Shown in pieces: positions 8,807 to 18,249 of a stretch of 64,000 bases of DNA. Below the pieces are notes generated by a model. It was not told where the DNA came from. It did no database searches and saw only the letters and a list, made by a program, of their open reading frames with translations. This DNA comes from Crenobacter caeni (GTDB lineage Bacteria > Pseudomonadota > Gammaproteobacteria > Burkholderiales > Chromobacteriaceae): contig NZ_JAAGAA010000012.1 in the NCBI RefSeq assembly GCF_010435965.1, forward strand, positions 1 through 64,000, given 5' to 3'. How positions within the stretch are numbered: the first letter of the stretch is position 1; the number at the start of each line of letters is the position of its first letter. Made by a program: the position numbers and the translations under genes.

Positions 8807-10642
8807 TCAATCGTGCGGCGGATGGGGTGCCAGCCCCGCCAGCGCAAACGCCGGCAAGATACGCTCTGAGCAACGCACGTTGTCCACGCAGGCGGCGCTT
8901 GGGCTGGCCGCCGCGCGGCGGTACACGGTCTGATCGCCCTTGATCGTTTCCTCGACCTTGATGTCGGCGATCTGTTGCGGCGCAACGGTCAGCGGGTTGG
9001 CCGACAGCACCACCAGGTCGGCCACCTTGCCCGGCACCAGCGAACCCTTGTCGTTTTCCTCGAAGTGCTGGTACGCCGACCACAGGGTCTGCGCCTTGAG
9101 CCCGACCAGCGGCGACACGCGCTGATCTGCGCCCAGCACCTTGCCGCTGCGGGTGGTGCGGTTGACGGTGGCCGAATACACCCGCATCGAGTCGGGTAGC
9201 GCCACCGGCGCATCGTGGTGCGAGGTGAAGCGCATTCCCCGTTGCAGCGCCCAACCGGTCGGCGAGATGTTCTCGGCGCGGGCGGCGCCCAGCACCGAGT
9301 CGCGGTGCCAATCGCCCCAGTAAAAGGTATGCATCGGGAAGAACGACGGCAGGATGGCGAGCCGCTGGAAGGCGGCGACCTGGTCTTCGCGCGCGGTTTG
9401 CGCGTGGATGGCGACAAAGCGGCGGTCTTGCTGGCCGTACTGGCGCTGGCCGGCTGCGACGGCGCCGATCAGCTGGTCGATCGCGGCGTCGCCGTTGACG
9501 TGGGTCAGCAACTGCCAGTTGTTTTTCATCGCCAGCGCGACGTAGCGCTGCGCGTCTGCGTCCGGCATGCTCGGGTAGCCCTTGTAGCCGGGCTTCTGCC
9601 CTGGCGGCGGCACAAAATAGGGCTGGGTCAGCCAGGCGGTCTTGCCCTGCGGCGAACCGTCCAGGTTCAGCTTGGCGCCGCCGACCCGGAAACCGTTCAT
9701 GTAGTTGCGGCTAAGGTAGGGCGGGCGCAGCACATCCTGTGCCGACTGGATGTCGGGATAGGCGACGATATCGATCTTGAACTTGCCGGCCTGGGCGTCG
9801 CCGTACATGAACTTGACGCTGTTGCTGGTGGCCCGCCCTTCCTGCGCCGTGGTGTAGCCGTAGCGGGTGTAGAGGTCGATCCCGGCTTGCAGGATGGCGG
9901 CGTTCTCCTTGGGGCCGAGCTTGTTGAACAGCGGCATCACCGTGGCAAAAAACGCCGTTTCCTCCAGCACGCCGTCAGGCGTCTTGCCATCGGCCTCGCG
10001 CCGGATCTTGCCGCCGGCCGGGTCCTGGCTGTCGCGGCTGATGCCGGCCAATTGCAATGCCTTGCTGTTGAGCGCCGCCAGGTGGCCGGACTGGTGGATG
10101 ATCAGCACCGGCACATCCTTCGAGACGGCGTCCAGTTCCTGCCGGGTCGGGTGGCGCTGCTCGGCCAGTTGCGAGTCGTCGTAACCGAAGCCGAGGATGA
10201 TGCCGTGCTGGCGGTTGCCCGGCTGTGCCGCCCAGTCGCGCAGGCTTTGCTGCAAGGCGGCGATATTGCCGACCTTGCCGTCCGGCGGTGCCAGCAGGTT
10301 GGCCGCCAGCGCCTGGATGCCGGCGTTGAACACATGGCCGTGCGCGTCGATAAAGCCGGGCATCATGGTTTTGCCGGCGAGGTCGACCACGCGCGTGGCC
10401 GGCCCCAGATAGGCCTGCGCGCCGGCCTGGCTGCCGGCAAACACGATGCGCCCGTCCTTGACCGCCAGCGCCTGCACTTCAGGCTGCTGCTCGTCCAGCG
10501 TGATGATGGTGCCGTTGCGGTAGAGGGTGTCGGCAGGAGGCGGCGTCTGCGCCCACGCCGGTGCGCTCAATAGCAACAGCATGGCCAGGGACGCATTCGA
10601 TGGACGGTGCACACGCGGTGTGCGGATGGCGGTCTTTTGCAT
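8807..10642 (-). CDS. Exported YtcJ-like amidohydrolase (611 aa)
   Basis: Second amidohydrolase 3 family protein. The frame is open to 10762, but the ATG at 10642 has GAGAGGG upstream and gives a signal peptide (NASLAMLLLLSAPAWAQ); earlier starts would bury it. Metal motifs are HGH (GFIDAHGHVFNAG), the mid-protein THVNGDAAIDQL, and the late SHHDAPVALPDSMR, ending with GSLVPGKVADLVVLSANP. Substrate unknown; YtcJ-type enzymes act on varied amides and cyclic compounds. It lies convergent to the diguanylate cyclase gene with a 17-bp gap and downstream of a chemoreceptor gene on the same strand. Confidence 0.82.
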   Translation of the reverse strand: MQKTAIRTPRVHRPSNASLAMLLLLSAPAWAQTPPPADTLYRNGTIITLDEQQPEVQALAVKDGRIVFAGSQAGAQAYLGPATRVVDLAGKTMMPGFIDAHGHVFNAGIQALAANLLAPPDGKVGNIAALQQSLRDWAAQPGNRQHGIILGFGYDDSQLAEQRHPTRQELDAVSKDVPVLIIHQSGHLAALNSKALQLAGISRDSQDPAGGKIRREADGKTPDGVLEETAFFATVMPLFNKLGPKENAAILQAGIDLYTRYGYTTAQEGRATSNSVKFMYGDAQAGKFKIDIVAYPDIQSAQDVLRPPYLSRNYMNGFRVGGAKLNLDGSPQGKTAWLTQPYFVPPPGQKPGYKGYPSMPDADAQRYVALAMKNNWQLLTHVNGDAAIDQLIGAVAAGQRQYGQQDRRFVAIHAQTAREDQVAAFQRLAILPSFFPMHTFYWGDWHRDSVLGAARAENISPTGWALQRGMRFTSHHDAPVALPDSMRVYSATVNRTTRSGKVLGADQRVSPLVGLKAQTLWSAYQHFEENDKGSLVPGKVADLVVLSANPLTVAPQQIADIKVEETIKGDQTVYRRAAASPSAACVDNVRCSERILPAFALAGLAPHPPHD

Positions 10643-10714
10643 GTGCAACCCTCTCACGTCTCTTGATATGACAAGAGCGATATTAGAAGGGCAGGCAATG
10701 GAAGTCCACCGGGG

Positions 10715-10760
10715 GCGGATAACAGCCGGCCAGACTCCGGTCTGCCGGCCAGCTATCCGC
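10715..10760 (-). terminator. Long hairpin after the chemoreceptor gene
   Basis: Outer 7-bp arms (10715-10721 with 10754-10760) enclose an inner stem (10725-10735 with 10740-10749, one bulge) and a 4-base loop. It sits between the chemoreceptor stop and the start of the amidohydrolase gene. There is no clear T-run, so it may be a processing or weak termination signal. It shares its stem core with the terminator at 3434-3470. Confidence 0.5.
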
Positions 10761-10765
10761 AACGC

Positions 10766-12646
10766 TTACAGCCTGAACCGCCCGAACTCGTCGCCCATGC
10801 GGCGCGCGGCGATATCCAGCTCGCCCAGCGTGGCACTGACGTCCTGCAGCCGGCTGTCGTTCTCCAGCACCTGGCCGTTGATCTGCTCGGTGCTCTGCGC
10901 GATCTGCGTGGTCGCCACCTGCTGCTCGCTGGTCGAGTGGCTGATTTCGCCCATTTTGGCGACCACCTCGCCCATCGCGCGTCGGATGCGTTCGATCTGC
11001 GCCGCCGCCTCGCGGGTGACGGCGACGCCGCCCTCGACCGACTCGACGGTCCGGTTGACGTCGCCCACCGCCTGCGCGGTCTCGTCGCGGATGGCAGTCA
11101 CCATGCCGGCGATCTCCTGCGTCGCCTGCGCGGTGCGCTCGGCGAGCTTCCTCACCTCGTCGGCAACCACCGCGAAGCCGCGGCCCTGTTCGCCGGCACG
11201 CGCCGCCTCGATCGCTGCGTTCAGCGCCAGCAGGTTGGTCTGGTCGGCGATGTCGCGGATCACGTCGGTGATGCCGGAAATCTCCTGCGAACGGGTGCCC
11301 AGCACGCCCAGCATGTTCTCCAGCGCGCGCACCGACCCTGCCGTACCTTCCATGTTCTCGCACAGCCGGCGGATGCCTTGCGCGCTCTCTTCCAACTCGC
11401 CGCGCGTGGTGCACACCAGCTGGTCGGCCTGCTGCGCGCCGTCGGCGATCTGCGCGATGCTGACGGTAATCTGTTCCAGCGTCGCCGCGTTGGCGCTGGA
11501 GACGTCCGACAGCGAACGCGAGCCGGCCGCCACTTCGCTGACCAGGCGGCTGGAGTCGGCCACGCCACTGGCGACCTGCCCCGCTTCGCCGCGCAGGCTG
11601 CCGAACAGCGTGCGCAGGCCGGCGACAAAGGTGTTGAACGCCTGCGCAGTCTCGGCGATCTCATCTTCGCCCTTCACCGGCAGCGCGCGGGTGAGGTCGG
11701 CGTCGCCCTGCGAGATTTCGCGCATCGCGTCGCGCAGGCGGGTGAGCCCGGCGAGCATGCCGCCGATCACGCCGCCCCCCACCAACACCAGCACCAGCAT
11801 CACGCCGAAGGTCGAGCCACCCAACAGGTAGCTCAGTCGGGTGATCGGCGCGTCGAGCAGCGCCTCGTCCATCGCCACGCCGGCGATCCAGTCGGTGCCC
11901 TCGACCGGGTGCAAGGCGACCACCATCTCGCGCCCGTCGACGACGACGGAACGCCCCTCGTCTTCGGACGACATGCTGGCGACTTTGTCGGCGGTCAGCG
12001 CGGGGGCGATCTGGGCGACCGGCTTTTGCATATGGTCGGCCTGCGGGAAGGAGATGACGGTGCCGTCCTTGTCCAGCAGGAACACGTAGCCGTCGGCGCG
12101 CACCTTGCGCCCGGCCAGTTGCGCGAACAGCTTGTCGACCAGCACGTCGGCGGCGATCACGCCGGCAAAGGCGCCGTTTTCCTTGAACGGTACGCTCAGG
12201 GTGACGGCCAGCTTCTTGCTGACAACGTCGACGTAGGGTTTGGACAGCGCCGCCTCGCCGCCTTGCCTAGCCTGCTGGTACCACGGGCGGGTGCGCACGT
12301 CGAGCCCGGCGGGCAACACCTTGCCGTGGTCGGACACGAAGCGGCCGTCCTCGTAGGCGACGCCGAGGTTCTCGAAGCCGCTCACCCGCGCCTGGCGGTC
12401 GAGCAGCCGGGGAAGGTCGGCAGCCTGCGTTTCGTCGCCGATGCTGCGGGCGTCGCGCAGCTGGTCGCTATACCACTGGCCAAGCAAGGCGGCCTCGCTG
12501 CGAGCGAGCGAGCTGATCTCGGCGTCGCTGCTGTCGATCAGGGCGCGGCGCATCTGGGTGAACGAAATGGCAAACAGGATGGCTGCCAACAGCAGCAACA
12601 GGCCAGCACACAGGATGACCAGCCGGGCTTTCAGGGTCTTGAACAC
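10766..12646 (-). CDS. Methyl-accepting chemotaxis protein with periplasmic Cache domain
   Basis: Transmembrane chemoreceptor that feeds the CheA/CheW pathway. Order: TM1 (residues about 8-28), a double-Cache-like periplasmic sensor (about 35-270, with the [17 protein letters not shown] and [16 protein letters not shown] blocks), TM2 (about 275-297), HAMP (about 300-350), and the cytoplasmic signalling domain. The signalling tip reads [19 protein letters not shown], which is nearly invariant in this family. It ends GRFRL, with no NWETF-type CheR-binding pentapeptide. The Cache fold suggests a small-molecule ligand such as an amino or organic acid, but the ligand cannot be read from sequence. 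The AT-rich stretch 12700-12750 probably holds the promoter. Confidence 0.92.
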   Translation of the reverse strand: MFKTLKARLVILCAGLLLLLAAILFAISFTQMRRALIDSSDAEISSLARSEAALLGQWYSDQLRDARSIGDETQAADLPRLLDRQARVSGFENLGVAYEDGRFVSDHGKVLPAGLDVRTRPWYQQARQGGEAALSKPYVDVVSKKLAVTLSVPFKENGAFAGVIAADVLVDKLFAQLAGRKVRADGYVFLLDKDGTVISFPQADHMQKPVAQIAPALTADKVASMSSEDEGRSVVVDGREMVVALHPVEGTDWIAGVAMDEALLDAPITRLSYLLGGSTFGVMLVLVLVGGGVIGGMLAGLTRLRDAMREISQGDADLTRALPVKGEDEIAETAQAFNTFVAGLRTLFGSLRGEAGQVASGVADSSRLVSEVAAGSRSLSDVSSANAATLEQITVSIAQIADGAQQADQLVCTTRGELEESAQGIRRLCENMEGTAGSVRALENMLGVLGTRSQEISGITDVIRDIADQTNLLALNAAIEAARAGEQGRGFAVVADEVRKLAERTAQATQEIAGMVTAIRDETAQAVGDVNRTVESVEGGVAVTREAAAQIERIRRAMGEVVAKMGEISHSTSEQQVATTQIAQSTEQINGQVLENDSRLQDVSATLGELDIAARRMGDEFGRFRL

Positions 12647-12845
12647 GAACGCTCCTCGTCAAACCGGCGCGGGCTGGCGTGCGCAGCCGAGGCCGGGAAC
12701 TGCATGAGTCAAAAGTACAGTATATCCATATAAACTTATCTATCTTTTACATTTGCTCAATTCGGGTGGCGCGGTCTGCAAAGTGCACAAAAGCGGGCAT
12801 CCAACCCAATTGACAAGCCAACTTGGCGTGCATTAGCTTTCGAAC

Positions 12846-13340
12846 ATGGAAACCACCCTCTACGCGTTGCTGGATAGCAACGCCCTGCCCTACCAGCGCT
12901 ACACCCACCCGCCGGTATTCACCTGCGAGGAAGCGGCACGGCTGTGCCCGGCCATGCCCGGCGCCGAGACCAAGAACCTGTTCCTGTGCGACAACAAGGG
13001 TAAACGCCACTTCCTGGTGACCGTGCCGGCCGACGCGAGCGTGGACCTGAAGGCGCTGGCGCCGCTACTGGACGCCAAGAGCGTGCGCATGGCGTCGCCC
13101 GAGCGCCTGCTGCGCTGCCTGGGCCTGACCCCGGGTGCGGTCACGCTGCTTGCCACCTGCAACGACACCGACCACGCGGTCGAGGTGGTGATCGACCGCG
13201 CGCTATGGGACGCAGACGCGGTGCTCGCGCATCCGCTGGTCAACACGGCGACGCTGTCCTTGCCGCACGAGACGCTCGAGCGCTTTTTGGCGTTGACCGG
13301 GCATGCGGCACGGATCATCGACGTGCCGCGCCCCATGTAA
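12846..13340 (+). CDS. ProXp-ala-type prolyl-tRNA deacylase (YbaK-like)
   Basis: Predicted trans-editing enzyme that hydrolyses mischarged Ala-tRNA(Pro). It matches the YbaK/ProX fold, with the NLFLCDNKGKRHFLV block at residues about 39-53 typical of the ProXp-ala (PrdX) branch, plus LGLTPGAVT near 93-101. The 164-residue length is normal. The ribosome site is weak. A TTGACA with 17-bp spacing to TTAGCT lies at 12810-12838, which would make a very short leader. It stands alone between a divergent chemoreceptor gene and an EAL gene. The exact substrate within the superfamily is inferred from the motif only. Confidence 0.85.
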   Translation: METTLYALLDSNALPYQRYTHPPVFTCEEAARLCPAMPGAETKNLFLCDNKGKRHFLVTVPADASVDLKALAPLLDAKSVRMASPERLLRCLGLTPGAVTLLATCNDTDHAVEVVIDRALWDADAVLAHPLVNTATLSLPHETLERFLALTGHAARIIDVPRPM

Positions 13341-13396
13341 GCCACGCACCTCCCTTTTCCTGCGGGCGTCCCGCGCCCGCCACCTGACGGTACCCG

Positions 13397-14992
13397 ATGA
13401 ACCGACGCCATACCGTACCGTTCGCCCTCGCGACGGCGATCGCCACCGCGCTGGTGGTTGCCGCCTGTTCCTTCGCCTTGCTGTTCTGGCAATTTTGCGC
13501 CGACCTCGACCAGCATGTGCGCCCGGCCCAGGTGCGCAGCAGCCGGATGGTCGACGCCGTTTTTGCCGAGCTGGCGGCGGGCAGCCGCTTTGCGCAGGCG
13601 CTCTACCGGGCAAACCCGGATTGTGCCGCCCTCAACCCGCGCCTGGCTGAGTGGGAGTTCGTGCACCCCTTTGTCAGCGTCTTGCTGGTCGGTGACAGGG
13701 ACTGGCAGGTCCAGTGCAGCAACTACAAGACGGGTACCGTCTGGCGGATGGACCCGCGCCCGGACAACAGCTTCACCGTGCTCTACCCGAAGCAGCCACC
13801 GGCGCAGCCGGCACAAGGCCTGGCACTGCTGTCCCACACGAGCGTCGGAGACGGCCTCACGGTCAAGACCAGTGTGCCGCTGGCGGCGGTGACCCTGTTG
13901 CTGGACAACGCCGAGAACGACCTGTTCGAACACCAGCTGCTGATCGACGGCGTGCTCGCCGACAACGGCGTAGCTGCCGCGCCGACAGCCCCGGACGAGA
14001 TGGTCTGGGCGCATAGCAGCCCGCGCTACCCCTACACGATCAGGACGCTGCTAAGCGCGGACAACCGGGACGAGCTGTTTATCAGCCAGTCGCACCATAC
14101 CCTGCTGGCGCTGGCGCTGTTGTCGCTGACCACTGGGGGATTTGCCTACGTGTGGCTGCGCCGCAGCCTGGGCATCGAGGAAATGTTGCAACGGGGCTTG
14201 CGACACGACGCGTTCGAGCCTTACCTGCAGCCGATTGTCGACGGGCGTGACGGGCGGCCGGTCGGCGCCGAACTCTTGATGCGTTGGCCTGCCGCGCCCG
14301 AACACTGCCGCGGGCCGGATGTCTTCATCCCCCCGGCCGAGCAAAGCGGGCAGATCGTGCCGATGACCTGCGCGATCATGGCCAAGCTCGAGGTCGCGCT
14401 GATGGACCGGCGCCTGCCGTCGGGCTTTTACCTGAGCGTCAACGTGGTGCCCGCGCTATTGAACGCCCCGGCCTTCCATGCGCGCTGCGCCAGCCTCGCC
14501 GCGCGCCTTGCGCACGACAATGCCCGGCTGGTACTGGAAGTCACCGAACGCCAGCACGCCTCGCTCGGCACTTTGCCGCCTGCGTTCACCGAACTACTCG
14601 ACCGCTACCGGATCACGCTGGCGATCGACGACTTCGGCACCGGCCGCAACAACCTCTCGACCCTGTACGACAGCGAGCGGGTATCGGTGCTGAAGATCGA
14701 CCGCAGCTTTGTCGACGGCCACCGTCCGGGCGACGACAACCCGCTGCTCGACGCGGTGATCATGATCGGGCGGCGCATGGGCCTGGCACTGATCGGCGAA
14801 GGGGTCGCCGACGAAGGCGTGCGCGCCTATCTGCTGGCGCTCGGCGTTCACTACCATCAGGGCTTCCTGTACGGCCATCCCGTGCCCGTCCCCGTCTTTC
14901 TCGGGCAGTTGGACACGCATGTCCTTAGCACGGACGAAGCAGCTTTGCCGGCATTCTCGCCCCGGTTCGAGCACTCTATTCCAATTTACTAA
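13397..14992 (+). CDS. CSS-motif cyclic-di-GMP phosphodiesterase (EAL domain)
   Basis: Membrane-bound c-di-GMP phosphodiesterase. TM1 (about 7-30) and TM2 (about 233-255) bracket a periplasmic CSS domain whose hallmark is QCSNYKTG near residue 107; in this family such cysteines sense periplasmic redox state. The cytoplasmic EAL domain carries a variant signature, ELL (GAELLMRW, about 291), but keeps the other catalytic elements: LEVTER, IDDFGTG, VLKIDRSFV, EGV and the QGFLYG end. Activity is therefore likely. With the GGDEF gene at 7758 it gives this stretch one c-di-GMP maker and one breaker. A terminator is not obvious after it. Confidence 0.9.
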   Translation: MNRRHTVPFALATAIATALVVAACSFALLFWQFCADLDQHVRPAQVRSSRMVDAVFAELAAGSRFAQALYRANPDCAALNPRLAEWEFVHPFVSVLLVGDRDWQVQCSNYKTGTVWRMDPRPDNSFTVLYPKQPPAQPAQGLALLSHTSVGDGLTVKTSVPLAAVTLLLDNAENDLFEHQLLIDGVLADNGVAAAPTAPDEMVWAHSSPRYPYTIRTLLSADNRDELFISQSHHTLLALALLSLTTGGFAYVWLRRSLGIEEMLQRGLRHDAFEPYLQPIVDGRDGRPVGAELLMRWPAAPEHCRGPDVFIPPAEQSGQIVPMTCAIMAKLEVALMDRRLPSGFYLSVNVVPALLNAPAFHARCASLAARLAHDNARLVLEVTERQHASLGTLPPAFTELLDRYRITLAIDDFGTGRNNLSTLYDSERVSVLKIDRSFVDGHRPGDDNPLLDAVIMIGRRMGLALIGEGVADEGVRAYLLALGVHYHQGFLYGHPVPVPVFLGQLDTHVLSTDEAALPAFSPRFEHSIPIY

Positions 14993-15066
14993 TACTTGAC
15001 GCCAATCAAATGACGTATACACCGAAGGGGTTGTCTGGCAACGCCATCGGCGTATCTTGGCCCCTG

Positions 15067-15080
15067 CGATAGCGCTATCG
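15067..15080. promoter_or_regulatory. 14-bp perfect palindrome upstream of the carrier gene
   Basis: CGATAGCGCTATCG is perfectly self-complementary and lies 130 bases before the YfcC-like gene. It could be an operator for a dimeric regulator. Chance occurrence is possible. Confidence 0.3.
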
Positions 15081-15209
15081 ATTTCACGGGTCGCCTCCAC
15101 GACCAGCCGGTTATCAGCCGGCTGCCTGCGGCCGGCACACGCCTGCCGCCCTGCCGCGCGCGACCTTGCCTACCGGCTTTTGCCGGGTGACTTCGATAAG
15201 GAGCGTCGC

Positions 15210-16739
15210 ATGAGTACCACGCCCCCGCGCTGGCGGTTGTTCAAGACCTTTCCGTCTGCCTTCACCATCCTGTTCCTGATCATGCTGGTCGCCATCGGAC
15301 TGACCTGGATCGTCCCGGCCGGCGCCTTCGCCAAGCTCTCGTACGACAAGGCGGCGCAAACACTGGTGGTCACGCCGCCAACCGGCGCGAGCCACAAGGT
15401 GCCGGCGACGCAGGCCGAGCTTGACCGGCTGGGCGTGAGCATCGACGTGCGCCAGTTCGTCGACGGCACCATCCGCAAGCCGATCGCCATCCCCGGCACC
15501 TACGAGCGGCTCGCGCAGTCGCCCAAGGGGCTGGCCGACGTGACCGAGAGCATGGTCAAGGGCACCATCGAGGGCGTCGACATCATCGTGTTCATCCTGG
15601 TGCTGGGCGGGCTGATCGGCGTGGTCAACTCGACCGGCGCGTTCAATTCGGGCCTGGTGGCACTCTCCAAGAAGGCGCAGGGCAACGAATTCATGTTCGT
15701 CGCCCTGGTGTGCACGGTGATGGCGCTGGGCGGCACCACCTGCGGGCTGGAAGAAGAGGCGGTCGCGTTCTACCCCATCCTGGTGCCGATCTTCCTCGCG
15801 CTGGGGTACGACTCCATCGTCTGCGTCGGCGCCATCTTCCTCGCCGCGTCTATGGGCACCACCTTCTCGACGATCAACCCGTTCTCGGTGGTGATCGCCT
15901 CCAACGCTGCCGGCATCGTGTTTACCGAGGGCATCCTGTGGCGCGCGTTCGGCCTGGTGGTCGGCACCGCCACCGTGATCGGCTACCTCCACTGGTACTG
16001 CAAGAAGATCAAGGCCGACCCGAGCTTCTCGTACACCTACGAGGACAGCGCGGCGTTTCGCGCGCGCTTCCTGGAAGGCGGCTCGCTGACCGAGGCCGAG
16101 CCCTTGACGCTGCGCCGCAAGCTGATCCTCGCGCTGTTTGTCGCGGCGTTCCCGCTGATGGTGTGGGGGGTGATGGCCGGCGGCTGGTGGTTCCCGCAGA
16201 TGGCCGCGTCTTTCCTCGCCATCGCGATCATCATCATGTTCATCTCGGGCGAGGCCGAGAAAGACCTGGTCGATGCGTTTACCAAGGGCGCATCCGAGCT
16301 GGTCGGGGTGTCGCTGATCATTGGCCTCGCCCGCGGCGTCAATATCGTGCTCGACCAGGGCATGATCTCGGACACCCTGCTGCACTACGCGTCGGGCCTG
16401 GTGGCCGGCATGCACGGCAGCGTGTTCGCGGTCGCGCAGATGCTGGTGTTCACACTGCTGGGCTTCGTGGTGCCGTCCTCGTCCGGCCTTGCCGTACTGT
16501 CTATGCCTATCATGGCGCCGCTGGCCGACACGGTGGGCATCCCGCGCTACATCGTCGTCTCGGCGTACAACTGGGGCCAGTACGCGATGCTGTATCTGGC
16601 GCCGACCGGCCTGGTGCTGGCGACCACGCAGATGCTGGGCATGCGCTTCAACCACTGGGTGCGCTTCGTGCTGCCCATGGTCGGCTTCGTGCTGGGCTTT
16701 GGCGCGCTATTGCTAATCGCGCAGGTGATGCTGGCCTGA
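15210..16739 (+). CDS. YfcC/ArcD-like membrane carrier
   Basis: Polytopic inner-membrane protein of the YfcC family (C4-dicarboxylate anaerobic carrier and basic amino acid antiporter superfamily); substrate unknown. The frame is open from 15057, but AAGGAG directly before the ATG at 15210 and the family-like opening (FKTFPSAFTILFLIMLV) fix the start. At least ten hydrophobic segments are visible. Conserved family blocks include GGTTCGLEEEAVAFYPIL and VVPSSSGLAVLSMPIMAPL. Length of 509 residues is normal. No peptidase or arginine pathway gene is next to it to suggest a substrate. Confidence 0.88.
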   Translation: MSTTPPRWRLFKTFPSAFTILFLIMLVAIGLTWIVPAGAFAKLSYDKAAQTLVVTPPTGASHKVPATQAELDRLGVSIDVRQFVDGTIRKPIAIPGTYERLAQSPKGLADVTESMVKGTIEGVDIIVFILVLGGLIGVVNSTGAFNSGLVALSKKAQGNEFMFVALVCTVMALGGTTCGLEEEAVAFYPILVPIFLALGYDSIVCVGAIFLAASMGTTFSTINPFSVVIASNAAGIVFTEGILWRAFGLVVGTATVIGYLHWYCKKIKADPSFSYTYEDSAAFRARFLEGGSLTEAEPLTLRRKLILALFVAAFPLMVWGVMAGGWWFPQMAASFLAIAIIIMFISGEAEKDLVDAFTKGASELVGVSLIIGLARGVNIVLDQGMISDTLLHYASGLVAGMHGSVFAVAQMLVFTLLGFVVPSSSGLAVLSMPIMAPLADTVGIPRYIVVSAYNWGQYAMLYLAPTGLVLATTQMLGMRFNHWVRFVLPMVGFVLGFGALLLIAQVMLA

Positions 16740-16757
16740 CGGGCCGGGCAGCAGGGC

Positions 16758-16789
16758 AAGCGGCAGGCGCCCCGTGCGCCCTGCCGCTT
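16758..16789. terminator. Bidirectional hairpin between convergent genes
   Basis: Left arm 16758-16770 pairs with 16776-16789 (one bulged base, 5-base loop). It ends on the stop codon of the leftward gene and follows the carrier gene stop by 18 bases. Confidence 0.55.
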
Positions 16790-17246
16790 AAGTAGGCGGC
16801 GGGTTGACGGCAAACAGCAGCAGCCGGGCGCGCCGGCACACGCGGTCTTCACACACGCCATGCGCCCACAACTCGCCGTCGCCGAACATCACCCCGTCGG
16901 CGTTTTCGAACAGGGTGTCCGCCTCCTGCGCACGCACCTTGGCAATCAGCGCCGGGGAAAACACCCGGCCGAATTCGCGCGGCAAGGCGCTGCGCCCGAC
17001 CAGGCGCACCTTGCCCGGCGCGACGTTCACCCTGAGCGGCCACTGGCTCAGATGCGCCAGGCGCCGGGTGTCATGGCGCTCGAGCGCGCCCTGCACCTCA
17101 CGCGCGAAGGCGGCGATTTCAGCGCGGGTAAAACCGCTGGGGCCGACCGGTTCGGCCAGCACTGGCCCCGCCATGAAGAGTGACAGGCACACCGCCAGGG
17201 TGCCCAGCCCGCACCTGACGCCGGCCCTTGCGGTCAACTTGTCCAT
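16788..17246 (-). CDS. Secreted protein of unknown function (152 aa)
   Basis: I do not recognise this protein. It has a clear signal peptide (GTLAVCLSLFMAGPVLAEP) and a soluble mature part of about 120 residues with two cysteines close together near the C-terminus (GVCEDRVCRRARLLLF), possibly a disulfide. The layout (AFAREVQGALERHDTRRLAHLSQWPLRVN, then a mid-protein SALPREF) is reminiscent of small periplasmic NTF2-like proteins. It starts 7 bp after the deoxyribosyltransferase stop, so the two are likely co-transcribed. Confidence 0.6.
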   Translation of the reverse strand: MDKLTARAGVRCGLGTLAVCLSLFMAGPVLAEPVGPSGFTRAEIAAFAREVQGALERHDTRRLAHLSQWPLRVNVAPGKVRLVGRSALPREFGRVFSPALIAKVRAQEADTLFENADGVMFGDGELWAHGVCEDRVCRRARLLLFAVNPPPT

Positions 17247-17253
17247 CCCGACC

Positions 17254-17772
17254 CTAACGCGCCGCCGGGCGCAGGAAGGCGGCGAGCGCGGCGACCGCCG
17301 CCTCGCGTGTCTCGTGACAATGCGCGCTCACGGCGAGCATCAGGTTCAGCGGCAGGCCGAAGTTCTCGACCGCCATCCCCTCCGCGTCGCGGAAGGTGTC
17401 GGCATCGGCCGTCAGCTGCACCTCGCCGGCCAGCCGGCGCAGCATCGGCACCGCCGGCACGTTGTACGCGAACACCGGCTTTTTCAGCGCGGCGGCAAAG
17501 CCCAGCTCGAAGGCGGTGCCCGAGTCGGGCTCGGTGCCGCGAAACCACGCGAGATTGGCGAGCAGCGCGTCCGCCTCGGCGATGCGCGCGATATTGGCGT
17601 GGTAGATCGCGCGGGCCAACTCGGCCGGGGCTTCGTGCGCGGAGAGTTCGCCGTCCAGCGGCGAGACGCCCTCCAGCCCCAGCGCGGAGAGTTCGGCCTT
17701 GAGGCGGGAGAAATAGGCATCGGCGTCGGCGCGGAACACGTCGGGGCCGGCCAGGTAGATTTTCAGGGACAT
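17254..17772 (-). CDS. Nucleoside 2-deoxyribosyltransferase
   Basis: Exchanges the base of 2-deoxyribonucleosides in nucleotide salvage. The first residues, LKIYLAGPDVFR, and the DSGTAFELGFAAALKKPVFAY block at about 90-110 are the hallmark of the family; the Glu in the second block would be the nucleophile. I start at 17772, where GGAG precedes the ATG, rather than at the longer frame start at 17808. Length of 172 residues is standard. It overlaps no gene but lies tight against the secreted protein downstream. Confidence 0.87.
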   Translation of the reverse strand: MSLKIYLAGPDVFRADADAYFSRLKAELSALGLEGVSPLDGELSAHEAPAELARAIYHANIARIAEADALLANLAWFRGTEPDSGTAFELGFAAALKKPVFAYNVPAVPMLRRLAGEVQLTADADTFRDAEGMAVENFGLPLNLMLAVSAHCHETREAAVAALAAFLRPAAR

Positions 17773-17852
17773 CGGGCAACTCCGCTTGCAGGATTGATTT
17801 GGCTTCATTGATTCGGCTTCTCTCGGGCAGACAGGCGCCGGCTGGCCAAAGT

Positions 17853-18185
17853 TCAGAGCAGGTCTTCCAGATGGCAGCTACCCGGCGCGAGCGCGCGCAC
17901 CGACTCGACGTTTAGCCGGTAACCCCCGCCTTCGGCCTCGGCGCTGGCAAGCAGGCTCGCCTGTACGACCCCCGCGCCCGCCTGCCACGCCGCGTCGAAG
18001 CGCCCGGCTTCGCTGGCCGGCAGGTCCAGCCGGTAACGCGTCTTCACCGCATTGCAGCGCACGAGCACCCACTGCGCGCCCTCGCGCACGAGCGTCCCCT
18101 GGAACAGGTCGGCCTCCGCGGCGGCTGGCACGGCCAACGTGCAGGCGGCGAGCAAGCTGGCGTAGCGCATCTGGGCATGCATCAA
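17853..18185 (-). CDS. Small secreted protein of unknown function (110 aa)
   Basis: Not recognised. A signal peptide (SLLAACTLAVPAAAEA) is followed by about 85 residues with two cysteines (VLVRCNAVKTRYRL and APGSCHLEDLL). The pattern suggests a small beta-rich periplasmic domain with a disulfide. An in-frame ATG 5 codons in would give a shorter signal peptide. It is one of several small exported proteins between 16788 and 22272. Confidence 0.5.
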   Translation of the reverse strand: MMHAQMRYASLLAACTLAVPAAAEADLFQGTLVREGAQWVLVRCNAVKTRYRLDLPASEAGRFDAAWQAGAGVVQASLLASAEAEGGGYRLNVESVRALAPGSCHLEDLL

Positions 18186-18249
18186 GTCATCCTCTCAAGA
18201 TAGGGAAAAACCAAATAGAAGGCAGAGGCAATGGCGGTAAAATTCCGGC

